This document shows, in pieces, positions 6,974-15,025 of a DNA stretch of 35,954 nucleotides. Each line of letters opens with the position of its first letter. The first letter of the stretch is position 1. The DNA is taken from NCBI GenBank assembly GCA_003022925.1, contig PXRY01000124.1, positions 1 through 35,954 of the forward strand. Direction: 5' to 3'. A program made the position numbers and the translations under genes. This DNA is from Halobacteriales archaeon QS_8_65_32. GTDB lineage: Archaea > Halobacteriota > Halobacteria > Halobacteriales > Halococcaceae. The notes under the pieces were generated by a model. It was not told where the DNA came from. It saw nothing but the letters and a program-made list of their open reading frames with translations, and searched no databases.

Positions 6974-8785
6974 TCATTCGAGCTGGTGGTAATCGAGTTC
7001 GTAACCGGCGTCGAGCGCTTCCTGGACTGCGGGACTCGGCTCGCCGGGCGTCTTCGTCGCTAGTTCCATACCGTCGAACGAACGCTCGTAGCGGAGGTTT
7101 CGCCGCCACTCCTCGCGCGTTCCCTCGACGTCGGTTCGGAAGTGTGCGCCCCGGGACTCGCGGCGCTCGCGAGCGCCCCGGAGCACGGCTTCGGCGACCG
7201 TCAGCGAGAACCCGAGATCGACCGCGTACTCGAACGATCGGTTCGTCCGCTCGCCGCCCGCGAGGTCGCCGGCACGCTCGCGCAGGTCGGCCAGCGCATC
7301 GAGCCCCTCGGTGAGTCCTTCTTCGTCGCGGAGGATGCCGGCGTGGGATTCGAGCAGGTCGCCGAGCTCCTCGAGCAGGGCCTTGGGGTCCTCGCTGCCC
7401 TCGCTGCCCGCGCCGGCCATCGCGTCGAGACCCGCGAAGTGCTCGCGGGCGAGTCGCTGCTGGGACGCGGGCAGAACCGGCAGGTCGGCGACCGATCGAT
7501 CGGCGGCGTGTTCGGCGAGGCCATCGCCGACGATCTTCCCGAGCGCAACGGTCTCGGCTAAGGAGTTGCCGCCGAGACGGTTCGCGCCGTGGACTCCGGC
7601 GGTACTCTCGCCGACCGCATACAGGTTCTCGACGGCCGTTGCGCCCGTCTCGAAGTCGATCTCGACGCCGCCCATCGAGTAATGCGCGGTCGGGGCCACC
7701 TCGACCGACTCTTCAGCTAAGTCCACCCCGAGATCCGCGAAGCGCTCGTACATGCTCGGCAGGCGGTCTTCGATGAACGACCGATCGCGGTGGGAGATGT
7801 CGAGGTAGACCCCGCCGTTCTCGGTGCCCCGACCTTCGGCGATCTCGCGGGCGATCGCCCGGGCGACGACGTCCCTGGCGTCGAGTTCCATCTGGTCGGG
7901 CGAGTATCGCTCCATGAACCGCTTGCCATCCGCGTTGAGCAGGCGGCCCCCCTCGCCGCGAACCGCTTCGGTCACTAAGCGGCCTTCCCACTGTTCGCCG
8001 TAGCGTTCGGCGACCATACCTGTTGGATGGAACTGGACGAACTCGGCGTCCATCAGCCGAGCGCCCGCGTCGTAGGCGAGCGCCGGCCCGTCGCCGTTGT
8101 TCTCGTCGTCGCGCGAGGAGTGACGACTGTAGACGGCCGAGTACCCCCCGGCCGCGAGCACGACGGCGTGAGCGCGAACGAGGACGAGCGAGCCGTTATC
8201 CATGTCGTAGCCGAGCGCGCCATACACCTGCTCGCCGTTCGAAAGCAGTTTCGTGATCTGGACGTTCTCGCGGTAGGCGATGTCCAGGTCCTGGGCCTTG
8301 CCGATCAGCGTTTCGAGCATCGCCTCGCCCGTCCGGTCGCCGACGAAACACGTCCGGCGAAAGGACTGTGCGCCGAAGTAGCGCTGTTGCACGTCGCCGC
8401 TGTCGGTCTCGCTGAACGGCGTTCCCCATTCCTGTAGCTCGCGGATCCGATCGGGCATGGCCCGCGCGACGGTTTCTACCCCGTCAGGGTCGTTGATCAG
8501 ATGCCCCTCGTTCAGTGTGTCGGCTGCGTGGATCGCCGGCGAGTCCTCCGGGTCGCGGCTGCCGAGCGAGGCGTTGATGCCGCCGGCCGCCCACGTGGTG
8601 TGTGCGTCGCCGTGGCCGCGCTTGCCGAGCACGAGACAGTCGATGTCGCTCTCGGCAAGCGAGATCGCCGTCCGAGCGCCGGCCGCCCCGGCCCCGATCA
8701 CGAGCACCGGCGTCTCGACGGTCTCGTACTCGACGTCGCCGTCGGCACGCCCCTCGTCGCTCCGCATGGATCGGTTGCTCGTCAT
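6974..8785 (-). CDS. FAD-dependent oxidoreductase of the SdhA/FrdA/NadB family
   Basis: 603 residues. Rossmann FAD motif VIGAGAAGARTAISLAE at 29-45; HTTWAAGGINASLGS follows, with a His at the place where SdhA/FrdA link FAD covalently (NadB usually has Asn-Ser there). Further family blocks are FHPTG, EAVRGEGGRLLN, RDVVARAIAREI, PTAHYSMGGVEID and GANRLGGNSLAE. PTAHYSMGG and RRTCFVGDRTG look more like fumarate reductase/succinate dehydrogenase flavoproteins than L-aspartate oxidase. No iron-sulfur or membrane anchor subunit is near, so it is an orphan copy; the chromosomal sdh operon would be elsewhere. Possible roles are a soluble fumarate reductase-like enzyme or an aspartate oxidase. Start 8785 has an AT-rich box (CTATAGC, minus strand) about 20 bp upstream; ATG 8767 is an alternative. 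Confidence 0.85.
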   Translation of the reverse strand: MTSNRSMRSDEGRADGDVEYETVETPVLVIGAGAAGARTAISLAESDIDCLVLGKRGHGDAHTTWAAGGINASLGSRDPEDSPAIHAADTLNEGHLINDPDGVETVARAMPDRIRELQEWGTPFSETDSGDVQQRYFGAQSFRRTCFVGDRTGEAMLETLIGKAQDLDIAYRENVQITKLLSNGEQVYGALGYDMDNGSLVLVRAHAVVLAAGGYSAVYSRHSSRDDENNGDGPALAYDAGARLMDAEFVQFHPTGMVAERYGEQWEGRLVTEAVRGEGGRLLNADGKRFMERYSPDQMELDARDVVARAIAREIAEGRGTENGGVYLDISHRDRSFIEDRLPSMYERFADLGVDLAEESVEVAPTAHYSMGGVEIDFETGATAVENLYAVGESTAGVHGANRLGGNSLAETVALGKIVGDGLAEHAADRSVADLPVLPASQQRLAREHFAGLDAMAGAGSEGSEDPKALLEELGDLLESHAGILRDEEGLTEGLDALADLRERAGDLAGGERTNRSFEYAVDLGFSLTVAEAVLRGARERRESRGAHFRTDVEGTREEWRRNLRYERSFDGMELATKTPGEPSPAVQEALDAGYELDYHQLE

Positions 8786-9117
8786 AGTTTCTCTACAGCT
8801 ATAGGTACGGATCGAACCCTTTTGAGGGTGTCGTAGCCGCTTCGTACAGCGATTCCGTCCGAGAATGTCAATCGGAACCCGATGTAATTAACAGATAACT
8901 GTTATTCTGAGCCGTCCGTGTCGTCGCGTACTGAGAGCGCTGGCGGGCGCTCAGTAGCGAAGCGAGCAGACAAAGCGAACAGTGCGACAAATCGGGCAGT
9001 GAGACGAAACGAGTGGGGAGGCAACCGGACTGCCGAGTAGGTTGATGGATCGATCGGCCGAATCCCGAACTCCGGTAGTATCGGTCCCTGATTCGACGAC
9101 GCGCCGTCGATCCTGGT
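8786..9117. other. Intergenic region upstream of the flavoprotein gene
   Basis: 332 bp between trxB (ends 9118) and the flavoprotein start (8785), both on the minus strand. It holds the flavoprotein promoter near 8798-8808 and a perfect 6-bp inverted repeat with a 4-base spacer (TAACAG-ATAA-CTGTTA, 8889-8904), a possible operator. A GC-rich inverted sequence (CTGAGAGCGC...GCGCTCAG) lies near 8931-8954. No gene is supported; open frames crossing the region are shadows of trxB. Confidence 0.45.
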
Positions 9118-10182
9118 TCAGTCGTCCGACGCCGTGGCGGCGGGTTCGGCTTCGGGTTCGCGTTCGATCGCGTCGAGGTAGGCGTCGGCGTCCATCGCGG
9201 CCTGACAGCCCATTCCGCCCGCGGTGATCGCCTGCTGGTAGTGGTGATCGACCACGTCGCCCGCCGCGAAGATTCCGGGAACCCCGGTCTCGGTTTGCCC
9301 GCCGTCGCGGCCGCCCTTCGTATAAACGTAGCCCACGTCGTCGGTCTCGATATCCGTCCCCTCGAAATATCCCGTGTTCGGCGTGTGACCGATCGCAATG
9401 AAGACCCCGTCGACATCGAAATCGAATTTTTCGGTGCGATCGTCGTCGAGCCTGTCGGTTGGATGGCCCTCGGGATTGGTGACGAGCGTGGTGTGACTGA
9501 TACCTTCCTCCGGCGAGCCGTGGATCTCGGTGAGTTCGGTGTTGCGCCTGATCTCGACCTCGCCGCTTTCGACCTTCCGTTCGATCTCATCGATCCAGTA
9601 CGCCTCCGCGCGAAACTCCTCGCGGCGGTGGATCAGGTGCACGGTCGAGGCGAACTTCGTGAGGAAGTGTGCCTCTTCCATCGCGGCGTCGCCCCCGCCG
9701 ATAACGGCGAGTTCCTGATCGCGGAAGAAAGCGCCGTCACAGGTCGCACACGTCGAGACGCCGTAGCCCATCAGGTCGTCCTCGCCGGGGATCTCCAAGG
9801 TTCGGGCGCTTGCGCCGCTGGCGGCGACGAAGGCGTCGGTAGCGATGCGGTCGCCGTTCGAGAGCGTAATGCGGTGTGGTGCTCCGCGGGATTCACCCGG
9901 TTCGATCCGTTCTGCAACGCCGTGTCTGATCTCCGCGCCGAACTGCTCGGCTTGTTCTTTCATGCGATCGACGAGGTCCGGCCCGGAGATGCCCTCGGGA
10001 AAGCCCGGGTAGTTCGCGACGTCGGTGGTGAGCGTGAGCTGGCCGCCCGGTTCCCGGCCTTCGAGCACTAACGGATCGTTGCCCGCCCGCGCGGCGTAGA
10101 TCGCCGCTGTCAGTCCGGAAATCCCCGTGCCGGCGATCACCAGCCGCCGGCGCCCGGGGTCGGTGGAGTCGGTGTCGGTCAT
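9118..10182 (-). CDS. trxB: Thioredoxin reductase (NAD(P)H:thioredoxin/flavodoxin-type)
   Basis: 354 residues from the chosen ATG at 10182 (MTDTDSTD). An upstream ATG at 10242 in the same frame adds 20 residues that are not conserved in the family, and I prefer the later one. FAD-binding GTGISGLTAAIYAARAG, then GREPGGQLTLTTDVANYPGFPEGI, the redox motif CATCDGAFF (CxxC), the NAD(P)H-binding motif GGGDAAMEEAHFLTKF with HRREEFRAE, and the C-terminal FAD box GIFAAGDVVDHHYQQAITA. All catalytic elements are intact. The enzyme transfers electrons to thioredoxin in the cytoplasm. Residues 345-354 are an acidic Ala/Glu-rich tail usual in haloarchaea. Confidence 0.95.
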   Translation of the reverse strand: MTDTDSTDPGRRRLVIAGTGISGLTAAIYAARAGNDPLVLEGREPGGQLTLTTDVANYPGFPEGISGPDLVDRMKEQAEQFGAEIRHGVAERIEPGESRGAPHRITLSNGDRIATDAFVAASGASARTLEIPGEDDLMGYGVSTCATCDGAFFRDQELAVIGGGDAAMEEAHFLTKFASTVHLIHRREEFRAEAYWIDEIERKVESGEVEIRRNTELTEIHGSPEEGISHTTLVTNPEGHPTDRLDDDRTEKFDFDVDGVFIAIGHTPNTGYFEGTDIETDDVGYVYTKGGRDGGQTETGVPGIFAAGDVVDHHYQQAITAGGMGCQAAMDADAYLDAIEREPEAEPAATASDD

Positions 10183-10496
10183 CGGTGGTTCTTGACTGTC
10201 GTCTCGTTTGTACGTTGCGCCCGAACGGGTCGTGGCGTACAACGTAGAAGTTCGCTTGAAGAGGGCTAATGAGTCTGTTTAGTAAGTCCCAGAGCTAACG
10301 GGCGCTGCGCGCCCGTGAACGCCCGACCCCTTCCAATCCCACCCGAACGGTTTCGATCGGCTTCTTCGTTCTCGATCGAACACTGTCGGGCAAACGAGAC
10401 GCCGGTGATTCGCAATCATGACCTCCAGTTACCGGACCGGTCGCCGATGCCGAGCGCCGTCCGAAGCGTTTTCGCTGCCCGTCCCGCCTTCTCAAT
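10183..10496. other. Intergenic region with a repeat-end remnant
   Basis: The region lies between the divergent trxB and DUF357 genes. It contains an 8-bp-stem palindrome (ACGGGCGC-TGC-GCGCCCGT, 10298-10316) followed by CCCGACCCCTTCCAATCCCACCC-like sequence at 10322-10344. The latter matches the right-end box of the dispersed repeat family at 3 or 4 positions' difference. The left end and core of the family are not recognisable, so this looks like a solo end. Nothing else is supported. Confidence 0.5.
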
Positions 10497-10778
10497 ATGG
10501 CTGCCGACCTGGACGAGAAGACCGACCGGTACTGCCGATTGCTCGCCGACGCGCTCGACGCAGCCGAGGTCGCCCCGCCCGCCGATACCCCGATGGCCGC
10601 CGCGGCCGCCGAATACCGGGAGATGGCCGAGGCCTACCTCGACGACGCCCGATATTTCCGCGAGAAAGGCGACTGCGTAAACGCGCTCGCGGCGTCCTCG
10701 TATGGACACGGCTGGCTCGACGCCGGCGCTCGCCTCGGCTTGTTTCGCATTCCCGAGGGACACCTCTTCGCAGTCTGA
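10497..10778 (+). CDS. DUF357 family protein
   Basis: 93 residues, a typical length for DUF357, a conserved euryarchaeal helical protein of unknown function. The helix-rich N-terminal half (TDRYCRLLADALDAAEV) is followed by EYREMAEAYLDDARYFREKG and the diagnostic block DCVNALAASSYGHGWLDAGARLGLF. It precedes the winged-helix regulator by 63 bp on the same strand but that gene has its own TATA box. No enzymatic motif is visible. Confidence 0.85.
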   Translation: MAADLDEKTDRYCRLLADALDAAEVAPPADTPMAAAAAEYREMAEAYLDDARYFREKGDCVNALAASSYGHGWLDAGARLGLFRIPEGHLFAV

Positions 10779-10806
10779 CCGCTCGATCCTGCGAGGCCCG
10801 GGCCGG

Positions 10807-10816
10807 TGTATTTACG
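10807..10816 (+). promoter_or_regulatory. TATA box of the winged-helix regulator
   Basis: GTGTATTTAC is centred about 30 bp upstream of the ATG at 10842. This argues for that start rather than the in-frame ATG at 10806, which would overlap the promoter. Confidence 0.6.
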
Positions 10817-10841
10817 TGAGTCCGCTTCGACCGTCCGACCG

Positions 10842-11123
10842 ATGGAGGCGGTCCTCTGGTACGTGCTCACCGGTACTCGTGGCGGCGCGAACCGGGTGCG
10901 TATCCTCCGTGCGCTCGACGACCGCCCCCAGAACGCGAATCAACTCGCCGAAGCCTTAGAGCTCGATTACAAGACCGTTCGCCACCATCTGGACGTCCTG
11001 CGCGACAACGACGTTATCACCGATAGCGGCGACGACTACGGCGCGATCTACCTCCCGACGGACCAGGCACGCCACCACTGGGGAACGATCGAGCGGATCA
11101 TCGAGGAGGTCGACGTCGAGTGA
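10842..11123 (+). CDS. Winged-helix transcriptional regulator (ArsR-like)
   Basis: 93 residues. The whole protein is one winged helix: AVLWYVLTGTRGGANRVRILRAL (helix 1), RPQNANQLAEALELDYKTVRHH (helices 2 and 3, with recognition helix YKTVRHHLDVLRDN), and a wing around ITDSGDDYGAIYLPT. No metal-binding Cys/His cluster is seen, so it is not a metal sensor of the ArsR type. A small membrane protein follows 81 bp downstream, and I recall this pairing as conserved in haloarchaea; regulation of that neighbour is inference. Confidence 0.85.
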   Translation: MEAVLWYVLTGTRGGANRVRILRALDDRPQNANQLAEALELDYKTVRHHLDVLRDNDVITDSGDDYGAIYLPTDQARHHWGTIERIIEEVDVE

Positions 11124-11145
11124 TTTTGGTCCGATTTGGGAAAGA

Positions 11146-11153
11146 GTATAAAA
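11146..11153 (+). promoter_or_regulatory. Strong TATA box between regulator and small membrane gene
   Basis: GTATAAAA lies about 55 bp upstream of the ATG at 11205. Transcription would start near 11175-11180 and leave a leader of roughly 25 nt that contains ATAGGAGAG, a purine-rich Shine-Dalgarno-like stretch. This is a leadered exception among mostly leaderless-looking genes here. Confidence 0.6.
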
Positions 11154-11204
11154 CAGTGTACAGGATAGGGAAAGTCGGATGATAGGAGAGTCGAGGACAC
11201 GAAA

Positions 11205-11516
11205 ATGTCGCTGGCCATAGACGTCTTCCGCGCATTCAGTGTGCTCAACGTGTTCTTAGTGATGGGTCTCGGCTACGTCTGGGGCCGCAACTACCTCCAG
11301 TTCCGCTCGAAACACACCCTCGGCCTGTTCGTCTTCGCGGCGTTTTTCCTGTTCGAGAACCTCTTTGCGGTGTATTTCTTCGTCTTCGAGCCGACGCTCT
11401 CGGTGTGGATCGCCACCCCCGACCTCGTCCCGCCGATCGCCCAGTTCGCCATGACCTCGTTGCGCGTGCTCGAGTTCGGCGGCCTCGCCTTTCTCACCTG
11501 GATCACCTGGGACTAA
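11205..11516 (+). CDS. Small haloarchaeal membrane protein next to winged-helix regulator
   Basis: 103 residues with three hydrophobic segments: about 5-25 (VFRAFSVLNVFLVMGLGYVW), 42-66 (LGLFVFAAFFLFENLFAVYF) and 82-103 (AMTSLRVLEFGGLAFLTWIT). The polar loop between the first two (GRNYLQFRSKHT) is basic. I recognise it as a conserved haloarchaeal family of unknown function found beside this type of winged-helix protein. It has its own promoter at 11146. No catalytic motif is visible. Confidence 0.75.
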   Translation: MSLAIDVFRAFSVLNVFLVMGLGYVWGRNYLQFRSKHTLGLFVFAAFFLFENLFAVYFFVFEPTLSVWIATPDLVPPIAQFAMTSLRVLEFGGLAFLTWITWD

Positions 11517-11794
11517 TCGGCCGGCGTCGCCCGCTTGCCAGTGTTCCGGGTTCGCCCCGTCCCCTCCGCCCCGCTCTATCCTGTCCTGTCTCCGTCCGTT
11601 CAGTGCTCGTCCGACCCGGCGTACGTCCGACCCAGCATCGGTCCGGACTGCTGCCTGCTCGCGGTAGTGTCGTTGAGCCGAACGCGGCGTCAGGGAAAAG
11701 ACTATAACCTAATACGAATAACTCGGAGTTAGTAGCGGCTGGCGCGTGGGTTTAATCGTTTCGTATCCGGCAGCACGCTGTCAGCACACCTATC
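11517..11794. promoter_or_regulatory. tfb: Upstream region of the TFB gene
   Basis: 278 bp without a gene. A TATA-like site GGTTTAATCG at 11749-11758 is about 41 bp before the TFB start, implying a short leader. An AT-rich patch (ACTATAACCTAATACGAATAA, first 20 bases considered) near 11701-11720 may be a second promoter element. Nothing else is supported. Confidence 0.45.
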
Positions 11795-12835
11795 ATGAGC
11801 GATACGACACACGACGGCGATGACGAGCGGCGAGCGACCAGTACCGAACGCGTTCGCGAGCGCCCCGTCGCGACCGAGACCGAAGCTGAACACGAAGGCG
11901 AAGGCGAAGGTGAAGGCGAGCAAAGCGAGAACGAGCGGACGATCTGTCCGGAGTGCAGCGGCCGCCTCGTCCACGACACCGAACACGGCGAGACGGTCTG
12001 TGCCGAATGTGGACTCGTCGTCGCTGACGACGGGATCGACCGAGGTCCGGAGTGGCGCGCGTTCGATTCGGCCGAACGCGACCGCAAGTCCCGGGTGGGC
12101 GCGCCGACCACCGAGATGATGCACGACAAGGGGTTGTCGACGACCATCGGCTGGCAGGACTGCGACGCCTACGGCAAGTCGCTGAATTCACGCCAACGCC
12201 GTCGCATGCAGCGCTTGCGAACCTGGGACGAGCGTTTTCGCACCCGGAACTCGAAGGAGCGAAACCTCAAGCAGGCCCTCGGCGAGATCGACCGGATGGC
12301 CTCGGCGTTAGGGCTGCCCGACAACGTTCGCGAGACCGCGAGCGTGATCTACCGCCGGGCGCTCTCGGAGGGCCTTCTCCCGGGCCGGTCGATCGAGGGC
12401 GTCGCGTGTGCAGCGCTGTACGCCGCGGCTCGCCAGGCCGGCGTTCCCCGCAGTCTCGACGAGTTCGAGCGCGTTGCCCGCGTCGAGAAGACCGAACTCA
12501 CCCGCACCTATCGCTATGTCGTCCGCGAACTCGGTCTCGAAATCAGGCCCGCCGACCCCGAGAGCTACGTCCCCCGGTTCGCCTCCGAACTCGGTCTCTC
12601 CGAGGAAACCGAAGCCCGCGCCCGGAAGCTGCTACGCAGCGCCAAAGAACAGGGCATTCACAGCGGCAAGAGTCCCGTGGGACTCGCTGCGGCGTCGATC
12701 TACGCCGGGGCGTTGCTAACCAACGAAGGGGTTACCCAGAGCGAAGTGAGCGAGGTTGCGAACATCTCGGAGGTCACGATCCGCAATCGTTACCACGAAC
12801 TCATCGAAGCTGAAGGCGACCCGCTCGCGGCCTGA
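11795..12835 (+). CDS. tfb: Transcription initiation factor IIB (TFB)
   Basis: 346 residues. TFB bridges TBP at the TATA box to RNA polymerase. Zinc ribbon at 51-72 (CPEC...CAEC), B-reader/linker (RKSRVGAPTTEMMHDKGLSTTIGW), then two cyclin-like repeats: about 150-240 (LGLPDNVRETASVIYRRALS, EGVACAALYAAARQAGVPRS) and 250-340 (ELGLSEETEARARKLLRSA, SPVGLAAASIYAGALLTNEG, followed by the helix-turn-helix SEVANISEVTIRNRYHELIE). All expected parts are present. Residues 1-50 form an acidic extension containing a GEGEGEGE run. Haloarchaea encode several TFB paralogues with different promoter sets; which one this is cannot be told here. Confidence 0.96.
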   Translation: MSDTTHDGDDERRATSTERVRERPVATETEAEHEGEGEGEGEQSENERTICPECSGRLVHDTEHGETVCAECGLVVADDGIDRGPEWRAFDSAERDRKSRVGAPTTEMMHDKGLSTTIGWQDCDAYGKSLNSRQRRRMQRLRTWDERFRTRNSKERNLKQALGEIDRMASALGLPDNVRETASVIYRRALSEGLLPGRSIEGVACAALYAAARQAGVPRSLDEFERVARVEKTELTRTYRYVVRELGLEIRPADPESYVPRFASELGLSEETEARARKLLRSAKEQGIHSGKSPVGLAAASIYAGALLTNEGVTQSEVSEVANISEVTIRNRYHELIEAEGDPLAA

Positions 12836-13021
12836 CCGTCGCGGCTCGACCACCGGAGCCGGTCCCCGCTTTCCGACTCTTGACCCCTGTTCTCGTCACT
12901 CCGCGATCTGGTCGTCCGGTCCCCTGATTGGCAGCGACGCCAAGCGACGGACGGCCGGTCGGTTCTCAGTGCCTGAGTGTAACGGGGTAACACTTTTCAT
13001 TCGGTGGTCCTCGGAAGGCGT

Positions 13022-13201
13022 ATGAACGAGACCCGTGTTCGGTTGCGCTGTCCCGAGTGCGGCAAGCAGTGGGAAACGCCGCCCCGTGACCTCCCTACTC
13101 CGGAACGGACGTTTCACTGCCCGAACTGTCACGCGAGCCGTCGGCTCGCGGAGTTCGCCCGGACGGGCCACGATCTCTCGGTTCTCAAACAACTCGGGTG
13201 A
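13022..13201 (+). CDS. Small zinc-ribbon protein
   Basis: 59 residues from ATG at 13022; an earlier in-frame GTG at 13004 would add six residues overlapping the promoter region. Two CxxC knuckles, CPECGKQW (10-13) and CPNCHASR (34-37), form one zinc ribbon. The C-terminus is basic-to-neutral (RRLAEFARTGHDLSVLKQLG). A TATA-like site ACACTTTTCA at 12990-12999 is about 27 bp upstream. I recognise this as a conserved haloarchaeal small zinc-binding family of unknown function; a DNA- or RNA-binding role would be inference. Confidence 0.8.
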   Translation: MNETRVRLRCPECGKQWETPPRDLPTPERTFHCPNCHASRRLAEFARTGHDLSVLKQLG

Positions 13202-13642
13202 GGGCCGCTCGCCGGTTCGCCCCTGCGAACTCCCCGGTGCTGGCTCCCCGCCGCCGTCGGTAGCGCTGCACTCGCCACCGGTAGACACGACCAGGGTCGG
13301 CCGGCCCGACTCGACGACGCCACGACCGCTTTCGAGCGCCGCCTTCGCGCCGCGACCATACCCGCGTACCACGGGTTTCCCTGGGACGCTACGGCCACCC
13401 TCGAACGCCGCGACCGATTCCTCGGCGTTGCGCCTAACCCCCGGGCAGGACCGGGCGGATTCGCACGAGGGCGGCCGCCGTCGACGCCCGGACACGGCCG
13501 CCGGACGGTCCGACCACACACCTACCGTATCGATTACATGACTGGATCACGATCGATCATCGACGTCGTCGGCACGAACCGGGCACAGACGGGCCCGAGC
13601 GACCGTCTCGACGCCACAGTGTGGTACTGGTACTCAGGATAG
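13202..13642. other. Gene-free region with a coding-like minus-strand frame
   Basis: No gene that I recognise. A minus-strand frame open from 13519 to 12896 has haloarchaeal-looking codon use between about 13290 and 13430 (AEESVAAFEGGRSVPGKP and ESGRGVVESGRPTLVVSTGG), but its 3' end would run through the zinc-ribbon gene, and the N-terminal part (RRRRPPSCESARS) looks non-coding. It could be a relic of a small gene. I do not call a CDS. Confidence 0.3.
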
Positions 13643-13650
13643 TTCTATAA
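13643..13650 (+). promoter_or_regulatory. TATA box of the UPF0058 gene
   Basis: TTCTATAA centred about 31 bp before the ATG at 13678. A leaderless or nearly leaderless message is expected. Confidence 0.6.
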
Positions 13651-13677
13651 CCCTCCGGTCGCTAGAGCAAACCGGTT

Positions 13678-13914
13678 ATGAAGAAGCAGGAACTGATCCA
13701 CTTGCACGGCCTTCTCGCAGAGGTATGCAATCACCACGAGCAACGAACGGGAGCACCCGTCGAGCGCGAGGAGTACGAGACCCTCGGCGTCCGACCGACA
13801 TCGATTCACAAGTCGAAGACCGACCACAAGGCCGCCGTGTTCGCCCTGACCGACGGAATCACGACGGCGATGGCCGGCGAGGAGGCCGAACCCGTCTCCG
13901 CCGCCGCCGACTGA
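13678..13914 (+). CDS. UPF0058 family protein
   Basis: 78 residues. The family signature is clear: MKKQELIHLHGLLAEVCNH, then YETLGVRPTSIHKSKTDHKA and VFALTDGITTAM. UPF0058 (PF01893) is a short helical protein restricted to Euryarchaeota; its role is not established to my knowledge. The last 15 residues are a non-conserved acidic tail (AGEEAEPVSAAAD). It is monocistronic here, convergent with the UPF0212 gene. Confidence 0.9.
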   Translation: MKKQELIHLHGLLAEVCNHHEQRTGAPVEREEYETLGVRPTSIHKSKTDHKAAVFALTDGITTAMAGEEAEPVSAAAD

Positions 13915-14117
13915 ACGGACGCCTCTACTACGAGTTCCCCTCCCGTCCGGCAGCCACCGGTATTTCCTTACAGCAGCGCTGCCGACGAGCGGCGAGCCTC
14001 GGTTCCCGACTTCAGTAGTACCGATCGATCCAGCCGACCGGCCGATAGGCCGGAGGTTGACGGATACCAGACAGCGATCGGTTGCGACGACCATGGAGGC
14101 GACGTCCGTCCCCCGTT

Positions 14118-14783
14118 TCACTCGTCGAGGAGGTCCTCGAACTCCGGAAGCACGTCGTCCGTATCGTTGCCGTCATTATCCGTATCGCTGCCGTCATCGG
14201 TACTGCTTCCGGCCTCGTCGATCCTACCGTCGCCGCCGTCACCGGTGTCGTCCGCCCGGGCGTCCGTTGCCCCGTCAGTCCCTCCCTCGCCGTTCCCGTC
14301 TTCCCTGCCGTCCCCACCGTCCCCGTCGTCACCGCTGCTCCTGCCGTTCCCGCTGTCCCGGCTGTTCGCGCTGTCGTTGTCGTCGTTACCGTCGTTCGCT
14401 TCGTTCCCGCTATTCCCGCCTTCTTCGGGTTCGTCGTCATCGTTCCCTTCGTCGACGACGCTCACATCGAGAACGTCGAGCGGGATATCGTGCATTCGCT
14501 GGCCGATCTCCTTTCTCGCGATCCGGGCGGCGTGTTCGGTGCGCTGGACGTTGAAGACGGTCATCTCGAGTTCGAGCGCGACGAGCGCCTCGTCGGCGAC
14601 GACGAAGGCCGGTTCGAGGGCCTCGCCCGCGGGTGACGTCCGGGAACCGACGTTGATCTCGACGTAGCTAAGATCGGGGTTCAACATCCCGCCGGTCTTC
14701 GAGATGGCGATCCGAACCGCCTCGTCCGCGGTCCCGACGTCGTACACCGGCACGGCGGCCTCGACGACGACCCGGCAATCCAT
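14118..14783 (-). CDS. UPF0212 / DUF555 family protein with a long low-complexity tail
   Basis: 221 residues; the conserved archaeal domain covers residues 1-112 (CRVVVEAAVPVYDVGTADEA, VRIAISKTGGMLNPDLSYVE, then RKEIGQRMHDIPLDVLDV). Function is unknown. Residues 113-221 are an Asn/Asp/Gly/Glu-rich low-complexity tail with many (N/D)D(G/S)N-like repeats, ending in a short ordered-looking motif LPEFEDLLDE. From the family domain length of about 110 the tail roughly doubles the protein. The antisense frames over the tail are shadows produced by its biased composition. The start at 14783 is preceded by GGAGGGTG at -18 to -11. Confidence 0.85.
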   Translation of the reverse strand: MDCRVVVEAAVPVYDVGTADEAVRIAISKTGGMLNPDLSYVEINVGSRTSPAGEALEPAFVVADEALVALELEMTVFNVQRTEHAARIARKEIGQRMHDIPLDVLDVSVVDEGNDDDEPEEGGNSGNEANDGNDDNDSANSRDSGNGRSSGDDGDGGDGREDGNGEGGTDGATDARADDTGDGGDGRIDEAGSSTDDGSDTDNDGNDTDDVLPEFEDLLDE

Positions 14784-15025
14784 ACCGGTCTCACACCCTC
14801 CAGTAGCAAGTAGTTTGGCCCAGCAGGAGTCAGTAGCATCCGACGTAGCGGTTTCACGGAGACGGGCCGACGACCCTGCTCGAAATCCCTCGGACGGCCC
14901 CGCTCGAAGCGATCAGCTGTCGGTTCTCGTCGACCGAGTGAAAAATCGTCGGTAGCCGGTCCGGGGCGACGACCCGCCGATCGGCCGATCGGGGGCTTCA
15001 TTGAACCCTCGCCCCTCAAGCAGGC

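Noticed and set aside
8868-9590. A 240-residue minus-strand frame overlapping trxB
   Set aside because: Overlaps trxB in another frame, Arg/Ser-rich composition, no recognisable motif. trxB shows all family motifs.
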